A DNA stretch of 36,263 bases, from contig JAAVZR010000020.1 of assembly GCA_022791755.1 (NCBI GenBank), forward strand, positions 1-36,263, written 5' to 3'. The notes under the pieces are model-generated. The model saw only the letters and a program-made list of their open reading frames with translations, had not been told where the DNA came from and ran no database searches. The position numbers were made by a program, and so were the translations under genes. The stretch is from Lachnospiraceae bacterium (GTDB lineage Bacteria > Bacillota > Clostridia > Lachnospirales > Lachnospiraceae). Positions 26,495 to 33,967 of this stretch are shown here, one piece after another; position 1 is the stretch's first letter, and each line of letters starts with the position of its first letter.

Positions 26495-27682
26495 GTTTTC
26501 ACACTCATGGCAGTCATAGCACTGACGAGCCACGCCTTGTTTTATTTTATGATGCCCATCGTCTGCACAAGTCAGAAGGAAAGCAAATTTCAGGCCATAA
26601 AAGAGCAGCTTATGGAGACGTTAAAAAACGCCTCTCCGAATGAGGTGGAACTCATTGTACGGCAGTATGCAATTCAGTACCATTTGGGCATTTTTGTAAA
26701 TTACGACGGGATCACATATAATTTTATGGCAGACAGCATATCCTCCGATGAAAAGAACGGCTCGCAGGAAACGGTAAGGACCCAATGGGGCGTTCCTTCA
26801 GAGGATGTCGATACGGATTTTCTGTATCTGTTCCAGGATTTCTATACCAAAACAGATTCTCAGCTGAATTTTGGCTCCCGTTTTACCGCCACAGATGGAA
26901 AGCCGTGTTATCTTTTTCTTTTGTCTGCGCTTCAGCCGGTCAGCGAAGCCAAAGAAGCCGTTATTGTATTTTTACCCCTTACATTACTGCTTTCTCTGCT
27001 GCTGTCTGTCCTATTCGCACTTCTCTATTCAGGTAAAATAACAAAGCCGCTGTCTGAAATCTCAAAAATGACAGAACGAATGAAAGCTCTCGATCCGTCG
27101 GCAGCCTGCCGTGCCGACACCCGGGATGAGCTGGGAATCCTTTCCGAGAATGTCAATATGCTTTATCAGAGCCTGCTCTCCACCATAGACAGTCTGCAAA
27201 AGGAAAATGTGCGGGCCGGCGAAGCGGAGGCGGCGAAAGTGGAGTTTTTGCGGGTAGCCTCCCATGAACTGAAAACGCCGGTTACAGCTTTGGGCGGTAT
27301 GATCGACAGTATGATTATGGGGATCGGGCGGTATAAAGACTGGGAAACCTATCTGCCGGTGTGCCGGGATTTGGTGTGAAAGTTCGATGTCATGATACAG
27401 GAGATATTAGATGCATCTAAGTTAAATTTTTCCTTTGAAAAGGAAGCACAGGACAAAATAATGATGGGGCCCTTTGTGGAAAAGGCGCTGTCTCCCTATG
27501 TGCCGATCGCAAAAACGAAAGGAGTCCGGCTGCATATGGATTTTTCCGCCGGTTTCTGTGCAGATATTTCGGTAAATGCGATGGAAAAGGCTCTGTCAAA
27601 CATCATCTCCAATGCGGTGAAATATACAAAATCTTCCGGCAGAGTGAACGTTTATCTCAACAACAGAAACAACCTGTATTGA
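26495..27682 (+). pseudogene. Broken sensor histidine kinase
   Basis: The reading frame encodes a membrane sensor kinase. A partial first membrane segment (MAVIALTSHALFYFMM) is followed by an extracytoplasmic part, a second segment near residues 150-172, a HAMP region (KITKPLSEISKMTERM) and the phospho-acceptor box FLRVASHELKTPVTAL. An in-frame TGA at 27377-27379 interrupts it after CRDLV, and the same frame continues with KFDVMIQEILDASKLNFS to an N-box (LSNIISNAVKYT). The G1/F/G2 ATP boxes are missing, because the frame runs into the ABC remnant and stops at 27680. The 5' end is also cut: homology-like sequence starts just after the mobA stop, with a TAG at 26492 in frame. No response regulator is present. 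Confidence 0.85.
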
Positions 27683-28247
27683 GGGATATCAATGCCAGGC
27701 TGGAAGATGGAAAAATGCTTTAAGCGGTCAGATTCTGTATCAGGGTGAGGATATTGCAAAGATCGGTCTTGCAAAATACCGGCAAAGCCATGTGGCGTTT
27801 ATCTTTCAGAGCTATAACCTGATCGACTATCTGACCCCGGAGGAAAACGTGGCTCTGACCTCCCGGCTGTCGCCTCTGCCGGTCCTGGAGCAGTTAGGCA
27901 TTACCAAAGAGGAGGCGAAGCGAAATGTGCTGAAGCTGTCCGGAGGACAGCAGCAGCGTGTGGCAATCGCCCGTGTCCTTGCCAGCGACGCACAGGTGAT
28001 TCTGGCAGATGAGCCCACCGGGAATTTGGACGAGGATACCGCTGCCGGAATTACGGCTATTCTGAAAGACAGCGCGCACAAGGCCGGAAAGTGCGTTGTG
28101 ATTGTGACCTACTCCCATGAACTGGCAAAGGAAGCCGACGCAATCTTCCGGCTTCGCAAAGGCAGATTACAGTTGGACATGGAGGAGGGCATGAAAGGAA
28201 AGGGGCATAAAAAAGAGAAAGGAATCTCCGGTTTTCCAGTTAAATAA
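27661..28247 (+). pseudogene. Broken ABC transporter ATPase (MacB/LolD type)
   Basis: Frame 1 from 27661 encodes an ATPase front end (QPVLRDINARLEDGKML) and stops at TAA 27721. The remainder resumes in another frame at about 27723 with SGQILYQGEDIAKIGLAKYR and [20 protein letters not shown], then signature [19 protein letters not shown], Walker [15 protein letters not shown] and the H-loop region [10 protein letters not shown]. The Walker A region (about 25-30 residues) is missing at the join, with a frame change, so an internal deletion is likely and the product cannot work as an ATPase. The permease partner is absent. The 151-residue open frame from 27792 may still be translated, but I regard it as a remnant. 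Confidence 0.85.
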
Positions 28248-28302
28248 GGAGTCTGTCCGTCGGGAGAAAATGCTGCTGGACAAAGCAGCCACGATCTGTA
28301 TT

Positions 28303-28338
28303 TGCAGCGGTTTTGAGGAATCAGAGCCGTTGCTTTTT
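28303..28338 (+). terminator. Rho-independent terminator before tetR
   Basis: GCAGCGG (28303-28309) pairs with CCGTTGC (28326-28332), with a small inner TTGA/TCA pairing, followed by six T (28333-28338). It closes off the decayed kinase/ABC region. The rest of the 240-base gap (28248-28487) holds only a small GCTGC/GCAGC hairpin and the tetR promoter. Confidence 0.75.
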
Positions 28339-28421
28339 TAGGCGACGGAGTCTGTATGCGCAAATAAGGGCGTATGAAGGCGCCAATCCGAGCGTGCAGA
28401 CTGAAAAAAGAAAAAGGGGTC

Positions 28422-28450
28422 TTCACGAAAAGGGTCAATGGAAATATAAT
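28422..28450 (+). promoter_or_regulatory. Promoter for the tetR-ABC exporter operon
   Basis: TTCACG (28422-28427), a 17-base spacer and a perfect TATAAT (28445-28450), 37 bases before tetR. A repressor site for the TetR protein is expected here, but I see no convincing long dyad. Confidence 0.6.
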
Positions 28451-28487
28451 CAGAGACAGGGAAGCGGAATCAGACGGAGGTAAGAGG

Positions 28488-29117
28488 ATGAACGAACGGT
28501 TTTATGAGCTGCCAGAGGAGAAGAGGAAAAGTATCATCGAGGCCGGATTTCGGGTGTTTTCAAAAAACAGCTATAAGAAAAGTCCCATGTGCGAGATCGC
28601 CGGCGCGGCCCATATCAGCAAATCTCTGCTGTTTCACTATTTTCATAATAAGAGGGAACTGTATCTGTTCCTCTGGGAAGAGGGGGCGAGGTTTACCATA
28701 GAGTATCTGAATCAATACGGCTGCTATGAACCGGCTGCCGGCCTCTTTGAGATGATGAAGAGAGGGATGGAGGCCAAGCTTGCCCTGATGAGACAGTATC
28801 CGGATATGACGGCTTTTGTGCTGCGGGCTTTCTTTGAGAGGGATCCGGAGGTGGCGGGAGAGATTGAAAAAAGCTATGAAAAGCATATCGGAGCCAGGGC
28901 CGCGGAAGTGCTTTTTCAGATAGATCCTGCAAAGCTTAAGCCGGGGCTTGACGTGGGGATGATGTATCAGGAGATGTATTGGGCATCAAAAGGGTATCTC
29001 TGGGAGGCGATGCAGCGGGAGAGTCTGGATGCGGACGGGCTGGAACAGGATTTTGAGAAGCTCTTTGCGTTCTGGAAGTCGGTCTATGGAAGAGAAAGGG
29101 CGGAGGAAGACGGATGA
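28488..29117 (+). CDS. TetR/AcrR-family transcriptional regulator
   Basis: The protein is 209 aa. The N-terminal helix-turn-helix runs from KRKSIIEAGFRVFSKNSYKK through MCEIAGAAHISKSLLFHYF to HNKRELYLFL, the normal TetR layout. The helical C-terminal domain would bind a ligand and form the dimer. GGAGG lies seven bases before the ATG at 28488; an in-frame ATG at 28374 would add 38 unlikely residues. The ABC ATPase gene starts inside its stop codon (ATGA overlap at 29114-29117), so it is coupled to, and very likely controls, the exporter. Confidence 0.93.
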   Translation: MNERFYELPEEKRKSIIEAGFRVFSKNSYKKSPMCEIAGAAHISKSLLFHYFHNKRELYLFLWEEGARFTIEYLNQYGCYEPAAGLFEMMKRGMEAKLALMRQYPDMTAFVLRAFFERDPEVAGEIEKSYEKHIGARAAEVLFQIDPAKLKPGLDVGMMYQEMYWASKGYLWEAMQRESLDADGLEQDFEKLFAFWKSVYGRERAEEDG

Positions 29118-30061
29118 ATATCATAGAGACAGAAAAGCTTACCAAATATTATACCAGAGCGGGGAGGCTCTACAGAACGGGACCGGCGAAGATCCGGGGA
29201 ATCGTGGATCTGGATCTGGCCGTACCGGAAGGGAGCTGCTTTGGTTTTATCGGACCCAACGGAGCGGGTAAGAGTACAACGATCCGCACGCTGCTGGGGC
29301 TTCTTAGGGCGACTTCGGGCAGAGCCCGGATCTTTGGGAAGGATTGTGCGAGCCGGCGGGAGGAGATACTGTCGGAGGTGGGCTTCATGCCTGCGGAAGC
29401 GTCCTTTTACAGTGGGATGCGGGTGGGAGAGCTGCTGCGCTTTTCGGCATCCCTGTACAAGAGAGACTGTGGAAAGAGGGCCGGGGAGCTCTGCGAACGC
29501 CTGCAGCTGGATCCTCTTCGCAAAATCGACCAGCTTTCTCTGGGAAACCGTAAAAAGGTGGGGATTGTGTGTGCTCTTCAGCACAGCCCCAGACTTTTGA
29601 TTCTGGATGAGCCCAGCTCCGGCCTGGATCCCCTGATGCAGCGGGAGTTTTTCAGTCTCCTGTCCGAGAGCCACAAAGAGGGGGCGACGATCTTTTTATC
29701 CTCCCATGTGCTGTCGGAAATTCAGCGCTTTTGCAGTCATGCAGCCATCATTCGCGAGGGACGTCTCGCCGCCTGCGGCGATGTGGCAAAACTGTCCCGG
29801 TCAAATGCCAAACGGGTTACGCTGTACGGGAAGGCGGATCTATCGCAGCTGGCGGGGATCCGCGACAGAAAAAAGACGGAACAGGGGGAGACCTTTCTGT
29901 ACAGCGGAGAGATCCGGCCGCTGATCGGGGCGCTGTCGCAGGCGGAGCTTACGGACATCACCATAGCGGAACCGGATCTGGAGGAGGTTTTTTTGCACTA
30001 TTATGGCGAAGAGGAAGGCGCTGGGAAAGGAGAGGGCGAGGATGACGGTATTCTGGCATGA
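29114..30061 (+). CDS. ABC-2 type exporter, ATP-binding protein
   Basis: The 315-residue ATPase has Walker A GPNGAGKST, a Q-loop region GFMPAEASFY where the usual Gln is replaced (common in this subfamily), signature LSLGNRKKVGIV, Walker B LLILDEPSSGLDP and the switch His in LSSHVLSE. A C-terminal extension of about 90 residues follows, ending in LEEVFLHYYG, a typical ABC-2 drug/antibiotic exporter tail. It drives the permease encoded next, which overlaps it by 20 bases. Substrate unknown. Confidence 0.94.
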   Translation: MNIIETEKLTKYYTRAGRLYRTGPAKIRGIVDLDLAVPEGSCFGFIGPNGAGKSTTIRTLLGLLRATSGRARIFGKDCASRREEILSEVGFMPAEASFYSGMRVGELLRFSASLYKRDCGKRAGELCERLQLDPLRKIDQLSLGNRKKVGIVCALQHSPRLLILDEPSSGLDPLMQREFFSLLSESHKEGATIFLSSHVLSEIQRFCSHAAIIREGRLAACGDVAKLSRSNAKRVTLYGKADLSQLAGIRDRKKTEQGETFLYSGEIRPLIGALSQAELTDITIAEPDLEEVFLHYYGEEEGAGKGEGEDDGILA

Positions 30062-30824
30062 GATAAAGAGGGGCAGGACGGCGTTTGCGGTATGGACGGC
30101 GGCCGTGGCTTTTCTGATGGTGGTCTGCGTATTTTTATTTCCGGAGATGAGAGGGGAGATGGAGCAGGCCGGGGATATGTTTTCTTCCATGGGAAGCTTT
30201 ACGGCAGCCTTTGGTATGGATCGTCTGAATTTCGGAGAGTTTCTGGGATTTTACAGCATCGAGTGCGGCAATATCCTGGGCCTGGGAGGCGCTCTGTTCG
30301 CGGCGCTGACCGGGGCCGGTATGCTGGCCAAGGAGCAGAAGGAGCATACGGCGGATTTTCTGCTGACGCATCCGGCAGGCCGTGGAAGGATCGTATCAGG
30401 GAAGCTGGCCGCGGTGGCGGTGCAGATTTTGATGTTGAATGGCATGGCGCTTTTGCTGGCGGCCGGGTCGGTGCTCCTGATCGGGGAGGAGGCGGCATGG
30501 GATAAATGGCTTTTGCTGCATCTGGCCTATCTTTTTGCCCAGCTGGAGATCGGGGCCGTATGCTTTGGGGTCTCGGCTTTTCTCAGCGGAAATTCCGCTG
30601 GCATAGGGCTGGGGCTGGCCATCCTCTGGTATTTTTGCAATATTATTGCCAACCTTACAGAAAAAGCAAGATTTCTGAAATATTTCACTCCCTTTGGCTA
30701 TGCGGAAGGGGCGGATATCGTAAACAGCGGGCGGCTGGACGGGGGGATGCTTCTGGCAGGAGCAGCCCTGGCGGCGGCCGGTATTCTGGCTGCGTATGTG
30801 CGGTACGGCAGAAAGGATATCTGA
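30042..30824 (+). CDS. ABC-2 type exporter, permease protein
   Basis: The protein is about 260 aa with six hydrophobic segments: TAFAVWTAAVAFLMVVCVFL at the N-terminus, ILGLGGALFAALTGAGML, a third around LAAVAVQILMLNGMALLLAA, and three more ending in MLLAGAALAAAGILAAYV. The cytoplasmic AKEQKEHTADFLLTHPAGRG segment between segments 2 and 3 is typical of ABC-2 permeases. The ATG at 30042 has AAGGAG nine bases upstream; an in-frame ATG at 30003 would add 13 charged residues. With the ATPase it makes an exporter under a TetR regulator. Confidence 0.9.
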   Translation: MTVFWHEIKRGRTAFAVWTAAVAFLMVVCVFLFPEMRGEMEQAGDMFSSMGSFTAAFGMDRLNFGEFLGFYSIECGNILGLGGALFAALTGAGMLAKEQKEHTADFLLTHPAGRGRIVSGKLAAVAVQILMLNGMALLLAAGSVLLIGEEAAWDKWLLLHLAYLFAQLEIGAVCFGVSAFLSGNSAGIGLGLAILWYFCNIIANLTEKARFLKYFTPFGYAEGADIVNSGRLDGGMLLAGAALAAAGILAAYVRYGRKDI

Positions 30825-30836
30825 CGGCGGACAGAT

Positions 30837-30883
30837 ATTTCTCCGGCAGTCTCCTGCGCGGATCGGGAGACTGCCGGAGAAAT
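30837..30883. terminator. 18-bp perfect stem between convergent genes
   Basis: Positions 30837-30854 pair perfectly with 30866-30883 around an 11-base loop. On the plus side a T-rich stretch follows with six T at about 30900-30905. It most likely ends the exporter transcript and perhaps also the facing ThyX-like one. Confidence 0.7.
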
Positions 30884-30902
30884 TTCCGTCCGTTTCCGTT
30901 TT

Positions 30903-31541
30903 TTATTGTGATACCGGCTCTGTGGAGTCGAAGGCGATCAGCTGGGAAGCATAGGGGAGCGATTCGATGAAATAGCAGAAGGTATGCCATTCCTCCAGCT
31001 TGTGGCCGCGTCTGGAATGGTAGATATTGGCCAGAGTCTCGTAATTCAGCGTGCAGGTGCGAAGCTGATTGTAGCTAGAGGGCAGAAGCTGGATCATATC
31101 ATACCAGAAAGCCTTGTCCTTCGTCTCGATATAGCGCAGGCGCACCTGCTCCAGATAGGCGACATAATCCTGAAAACGGGCGCGAGCTTCTTTTGTCATA
31201 TGGTCGTGGCTGAAATCGTCTGCGGTAAAGGGCTTGCTGTGGATCTTGTGCATGGTGGAGCAGGAGTTGGCCACCGTGGCCACTTTATAGGTATCATACT
31301 CTTTCCACCAGTAGAGCGGAGCGGTTACATCCACCGATACAAAAATCATGCGGATAAACTTGCGGTGATCGCTGCCGGCGCGGCAGAGCTTTTGCGCCAG
31401 CTGCAGGTCCTTCGGTCCCAGGATAAATTGTCCGTCATCGTCATAGGCACTGTCGCTTAGGTTCCAGCTGTTCATGGGATTGCGCGCTCCCCTCAGGGCG
31501 TTTTCCAGATTCATCACATCAAATCGTTCGATTCGCAGCAT
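30903..31541 (-). CDS. Divergent ThyX-like protein lacking the RHR signature
   Basis: The protein is 212 aa. By eye, VDVTAPLYWWKEYDTYKVAT followed by VANSCSTMHKI aligns with the flavin-dependent thymidylate synthase (ThyX) core, in which a hydrophobic strand, A-P and a tryptophan lead to RHR and then Ser. Here the RHR position reads T-Y-K. The later block QLRTCTLNYETLANIYHSRR, then GHKLEEWHTF, resembles the ThyX C-terminal Arg and Trp-Glu helices. The fold is probably ThyX-like, but standard dUMP methylation is doubtful. The ATG at 31541 has GGGAGAGG upstream; the in-frame ATG at 31586 overlaps the promoter. It stands alone, facing the ABC operon. Similar proteins occur in clostridia and phages as uncharacterised proteins (from memory). 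Confidence 0.7.
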   Translation of the reverse strand: MLRIERFDVMNLENALRGARNPMNSWNLSDSAYDDDGQFILGPKDLQLAQKLCRAGSDHRKFIRMIFVSVDVTAPLYWWKEYDTYKVATVANSCSTMHKIHSKPFTADDFSHDHMTKEARARFQDYVAYLEQVRLRYIETKDKAFWYDMIQLLPSSYNQLRTCTLNYETLANIYHSRRGHKLEEWHTFCYFIESLPYASQLIAFDSTEPVSQ

Positions 31542-31576
31542 AAAAGCCTCTCCCTTCCAAAATAAAAACTGAAAAT

Positions 31577-31605
31577 ATTGTACCATATCGGACGAAGTCC
31601 GTCTA
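31577..31605 (-). promoter_or_regulatory. Promoter of the ThyX-like gene with a palindrome in the spacer
   Basis: On the minus strand TAGACG (31600-31605), a 17-base spacer and TACAAT (31577-31582), 35 bases before the start. The CGGAC-GAA-GTCCG palindrome (31589-31601) fills most of the spacer, the position expected of a repressor operator. Confidence 0.6.
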
Positions 31606-31666
31606 CCCCGAAGGGGTGTGAGTTAGGGGGTCCCCGAAGGGGGATACCATATCGGACGAAGTCCGT
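31581..31666. repeat. Four GAA-loop hairpins in a row, including a 22-bp direct repeat
   Basis: A 22-base unit at 31581-31602 recurs exactly at 31645-31666 (64 bp apart), each with CGGAC-GAA-GTCCG. Between them are ACCCC-GAA-GGGGT (31605-31617) and TCCCC-GAA-GGGGG (31631-31643). All four loops are GAA. The array lies between the divergent ThyX-like gene and the BMP lipoprotein gene. It recalls the GAA-loop hairpins at 1-142. Confidence 0.85.
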
Positions 31667-31729
31667 TTGCCTCTTGTGGGAAAGGAGAAAAAACAGGAGA
31701 TTTTGGGGGGCTTTTGGACAAGTTTTTTG

Positions 31730-31758
31730 TTGAAAAAAATGCCAGTATGTGTTAGAGT
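31730..31758 (+). promoter_or_regulatory. Promoter of the BMP lipoprotein gene and its leader
   Basis: TTGAAA (31730-31735), a 17-base spacer and TAGAGT (31753-31758). The leader from about 31765 to 31805 can fold as CGTAAA/TTTACG around GTAT/ATAC. I could not match it to a known riboswitch. Confidence 0.6.
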
Positions 31759-31830
31759 AGTATCGTAAACGAAAAGCTGGTATTTTTGTATACTTTCTTT
31801 TACGTTTCACACAAAACAAGGAGGAAAAAG

Positions 31831-32892
31831 ATGAAGAAAAGAATTTTGGCACTAATGATGGTTGCTGTTATGCTTCTTTCTCTTGCAGCCTGCGGCGGTT
31901 CGCCTGCACAGGGCGAATCGGGAGAGAGCAAAACGGAGGGCGGAGATGATAAGGTGATCCGCGTTGGTATGGTTACAGACGTAGGCGGTATCAATGACCA
32001 CTCCTTTAACGAGACTTCCTGGAAGGGACTGCAGCAGGCAGAGACGGAGCTGGGTATCGAGACGAAGTATGTCCAGTCCAATCAGGACTCGGATTACAAC
32101 ACCAATATTCAGACGCTGCTGGATGACGGCTATGATTTAATTATCTGTGTGGGCTTTAAACTGGCGCAAGCGACCAGAGCCGCAGCCGAAGCGAATCCCG
32201 ATCAGAAGTTTGCCATTATTGATGATGCGAGCAATCAGGATCTGCCTAACGTGGCCTGCCTGATGTTTGAGCAGGCACAGGCATCCTATCTGGTAGGAGT
32301 GGTGGCAGGAATGATGACGGAGAAGAATAATGTGGGCTTTGTGATCGGCGAAAACACCGGCCCTATGAATCAGTTTGGTTATGGCTATCTGGCAGGTGTT
32401 TTGGATACCAATCCCAACGCTACAATTCAGCAGTATAATGCTAACAGTTTTACTGATGCCGGTAGTGGTAAGACAGCGGCTAAAGATATGATCACCAAAG
32501 GTGCGGACGTGATTTATCATGCTGCCGGTGCCGTAGGTGCCGGAGTAATCGAGGCCTGCAACGAGGAGAAGGTGTGGGCAATCGGCGTAGATACCGATCA
32601 GAGCTCCCTGGCCCCTGACGTGGTACTCACTTCCGCCATGAAGAGAGTGGACAATGCCAGCTATGATATTGCCAAGGCTGTTCTGGAAGGTACATTCTCT
32701 GCGGGTGTGCATGTCTATGGTATGGAGAACGGCGGTGTGGATATCGCTCCAACGACAACGCTGCTTCCTGAGGAAGTGCTGAGCGCTGTCGAGAAGGCAA
32801 AAGAGGATATCTTGGCCGGTAATATTGTGGTTCCTTCCGATCAGGCATCCTTTGAAGCCAAGTATGGCGATGTGTACAAGCTGGATGATTAA
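31831..32892 (+). CDS. BMP-family substrate-binding lipoprotein (probable nucleoside binder)
   Basis: The 353-residue protein has a lipoprotein signal (MKKRILALMMVAVMLLSLAAC, lipid cysteine C21), a short Gly/Ser/Glu linker, then the BMP/PnrA/TmpC periplasmic-binding fold. The latter shows in VGMVTDVGGINDHSFNETSW, IICVGFKLAQA, VGVVAGMMTEKNNVGFVIG and GVDTDQSSLAPDVVLTSAMK. Such proteins deliver purine nucleosides to ABC importers. AAGGAGG sits six bases before the ATG at 31831. No ATPase or permease follows, so its transporter must be encoded elsewhere. Confidence 0.95.
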   Translation: MKKRILALMMVAVMLLSLAACGGSPAQGESGESKTEGGDDKVIRVGMVTDVGGINDHSFNETSWKGLQQAETELGIETKYVQSNQDSDYNTNIQTLLDDGYDLIICVGFKLAQATRAAAEANPDQKFAIIDDASNQDLPNVACLMFEQAQASYLVGVVAGMMTEKNNVGFVIGENTGPMNQFGYGYLAGVLDTNPNATIQQYNANSFTDAGSGKTAAKDMITKGADVIYHAAGAVGAGVIEACNEEKVWAIGVDTDQSSLAPDVVLTSAMKRVDNASYDIAKAVLEGTFSAGVHVYGMENGGVDIAPTTTLLPEEVLSAVEKAKEDILAGNIVVPSDQASFEAKYGDVYKLDD

Positions 32893-32911
32893 TAGAATAA
32901 TGTGATAGCAG

Positions 32912-32933
32912 GCCGCCGGAGAGATCCGACGGC
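32912..32933 (+). terminator. Hairpin after the BMP gene
   Basis: GCCGCCGGA (32912-32920) pairs with TCCGACGGC (32925-32933) around GAGA with one C-A mismatch; TTGTTCG follows. It is a plausible but T-poor terminator. Confidence 0.6.
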
Positions 32934-32968
32934 TTGTTCGTGTGAAGGTATGCTATAAGACCCGGGCA

Positions 32969-33036
32969 TTTTGGCAAGCAGAAAAGACAGATGAGAAAAT
33001 TTTGAGGGGAAATTTTGTTGTGCCATCTTGCCAAAA
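32969..33036. repeat. Nested inverted repeat upstream of the rpsB promoter
   Basis: TTTTGGCAAG (32969-32978) and CTTGCCAAAA (33027-33036) are a perfect 10-bp pair enclosing AAAATTT/AAATTTT around TGAGGGG. It ends eight bases before the rpsB -35. It could be a protein-binding site or a tiny inverted-repeat element. The open frame across it (32942-33199) looks non-coding. Confidence 0.7.
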
Positions 33037-33043
33037 AACTACC

Positions 33044-33072
33044 TTGACAAAGGAAGATTCTCTTGTTATACT
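33044..33072 (+). promoter_or_regulatory. Strong sigma-A promoter of rpsB-tsf
   Basis: Perfect TTGACA (33044-33049), a 17-base spacer and TATACT (33067-33072), as expected for a highly expressed ribosomal operon. Confidence 0.88.
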
Positions 33073-33078
33073 GGAAAA

Positions 33079-33203
33079 TGCTGAAAATGCGCAGAAATCA
33101 CGCATGGGTCATACAGAGGCCGGTGCCGCATCCGTGAAAGAGCGGAAGCAGTCCCTTATGTTGAGAGCCCCTGCGGAAGAAAAAACCAAATGGAGGTAAG
33201 AAA
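33079..33203 (+). promoter_or_regulatory. rpsB 5' leader, possible autoregulatory region
   Basis: About 125 transcribed bases precede rpsB. Visible stems are ATGCG/CGCAT (33087-33105) and TCCG/CGGA (33131-33146). Ribosomal protein S2 represses its own leader in some bacteria; a link here is inference. GGAGG before 33204 is the rpsB site. Confidence 0.4.
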
Positions 33204-33965
33204 ATGAGCGTAATTTCCATGAAGCAGCTGTTGGAGGCCGGCGTCCACTTTGGACATCAGACCAGAAGGTGGAACCCTAAAATGGCTCCCTACATCTATA
33301 CCGAGAGAAACGGTATCTACATCATCGACTTGCAGAAGTCCGTCGGCAAGGTGGACGAGGCTTATAAGGCGGTGGCGGATATCGTGGCCGCAGGCGGCAC
33401 GATTCTGTTCGTCGGCACCAAGAAGCAGGCACAGGATGCAGTAAAGGCCGAGGCGGAGCGTTGCGGTATGTTTTATGTCAACGAGAGATGGCTGGGCGGC
33501 ATGCTGACCAACTTCAAGACGATCCGCAGCCGTGTGGCCAGACTGCGTCAGATTGAGCAGATGGCCGAGGACGGCACCTTTGATGTGCTGCCGAAGAAGG
33601 AAGTCATTGAGCTTCGTAAGGAATGGGATAAATTAGAGAAGAACCTGGGCGGTATCAAGAACATGGAGAGAATCCCAGACGCGATCTTTGTCGTAGATCC
33701 GAAGAAGGAGAGAATCTGTGTGCAGGAAGCCCATGCGCTGGGTGTTACCCTGATCGGTATTGCCGATACCAACTGCGATCCTGAAGAGCTGGATTATGTG
33801 ATCCCTGGCAACGACGACGCCATCCGTGCAGTAAAATTGATCGTTGGCAAGATGGCTGATGCCGTCATCGAGGCAAATCAGGGCGAAGCAGAGGAGCCTG
33901 TGGAGCTGACCGACGCAGACTATGCGGTAGAGTACAGCGAAGAGAAGGCTGAGGAGGTAGAATAA
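33204..33965 (+). CDS. rpsB: 30S ribosomal protein S2
   Basis: The 253-residue protein has the conserved opening [20 protein letters not shown] and [20 protein letters not shown], then FVGTKKQAQ and [15 protein letters not shown], followed by [18 protein letters not shown] and [10 protein letters not shown]. It has an acidic C-terminal tail. S2 joins the small subunit late and is needed for S1 binding where S1 exists. tsf begins two bases after the stop. The pair has its own strong promoter and leader. Confidence 0.99.
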   Translation: MSVISMKQLLEAGVHFGHQTRRWNPKMAPYIYTERNGIYIIDLQKSVGKVDEAYKAVADIVAAGGTILFVGTKKQAQDAVKAEAERCGMFYVNERWLGGMLTNFKTIRSRVARLRQIEQMAEDGTFDVLPKKEVIELRKEWDKLEKNLGGIKNMERIPDAIFVVDPKKERICVQEAHALGVTLIGIADTNCDPEELDYVIPGNDDAIRAVKLIVGKMADAVIEANQGEAEEPVELTDADYAVEYSEEKAEEVE

Positions 33966-33967
33966 TT

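Noticed and set aside
27792..28247. Functional 151-residue ABC ATPase
   Set aside because: It lacks Walker A and the first third of the domain, and upstream sequence in another frame holds the lost start.
31765..31805. Purine riboswitch upstream of the BMP gene
   Set aside because: The leader folds, but the conserved purine riboswitch core is not seen.
32942..33199. 85-codon open frame upstream of rpsB
   Set aside because: It runs through an inverted repeat, the rpsB promoter and its leader, and its product shows no protein-like pattern.
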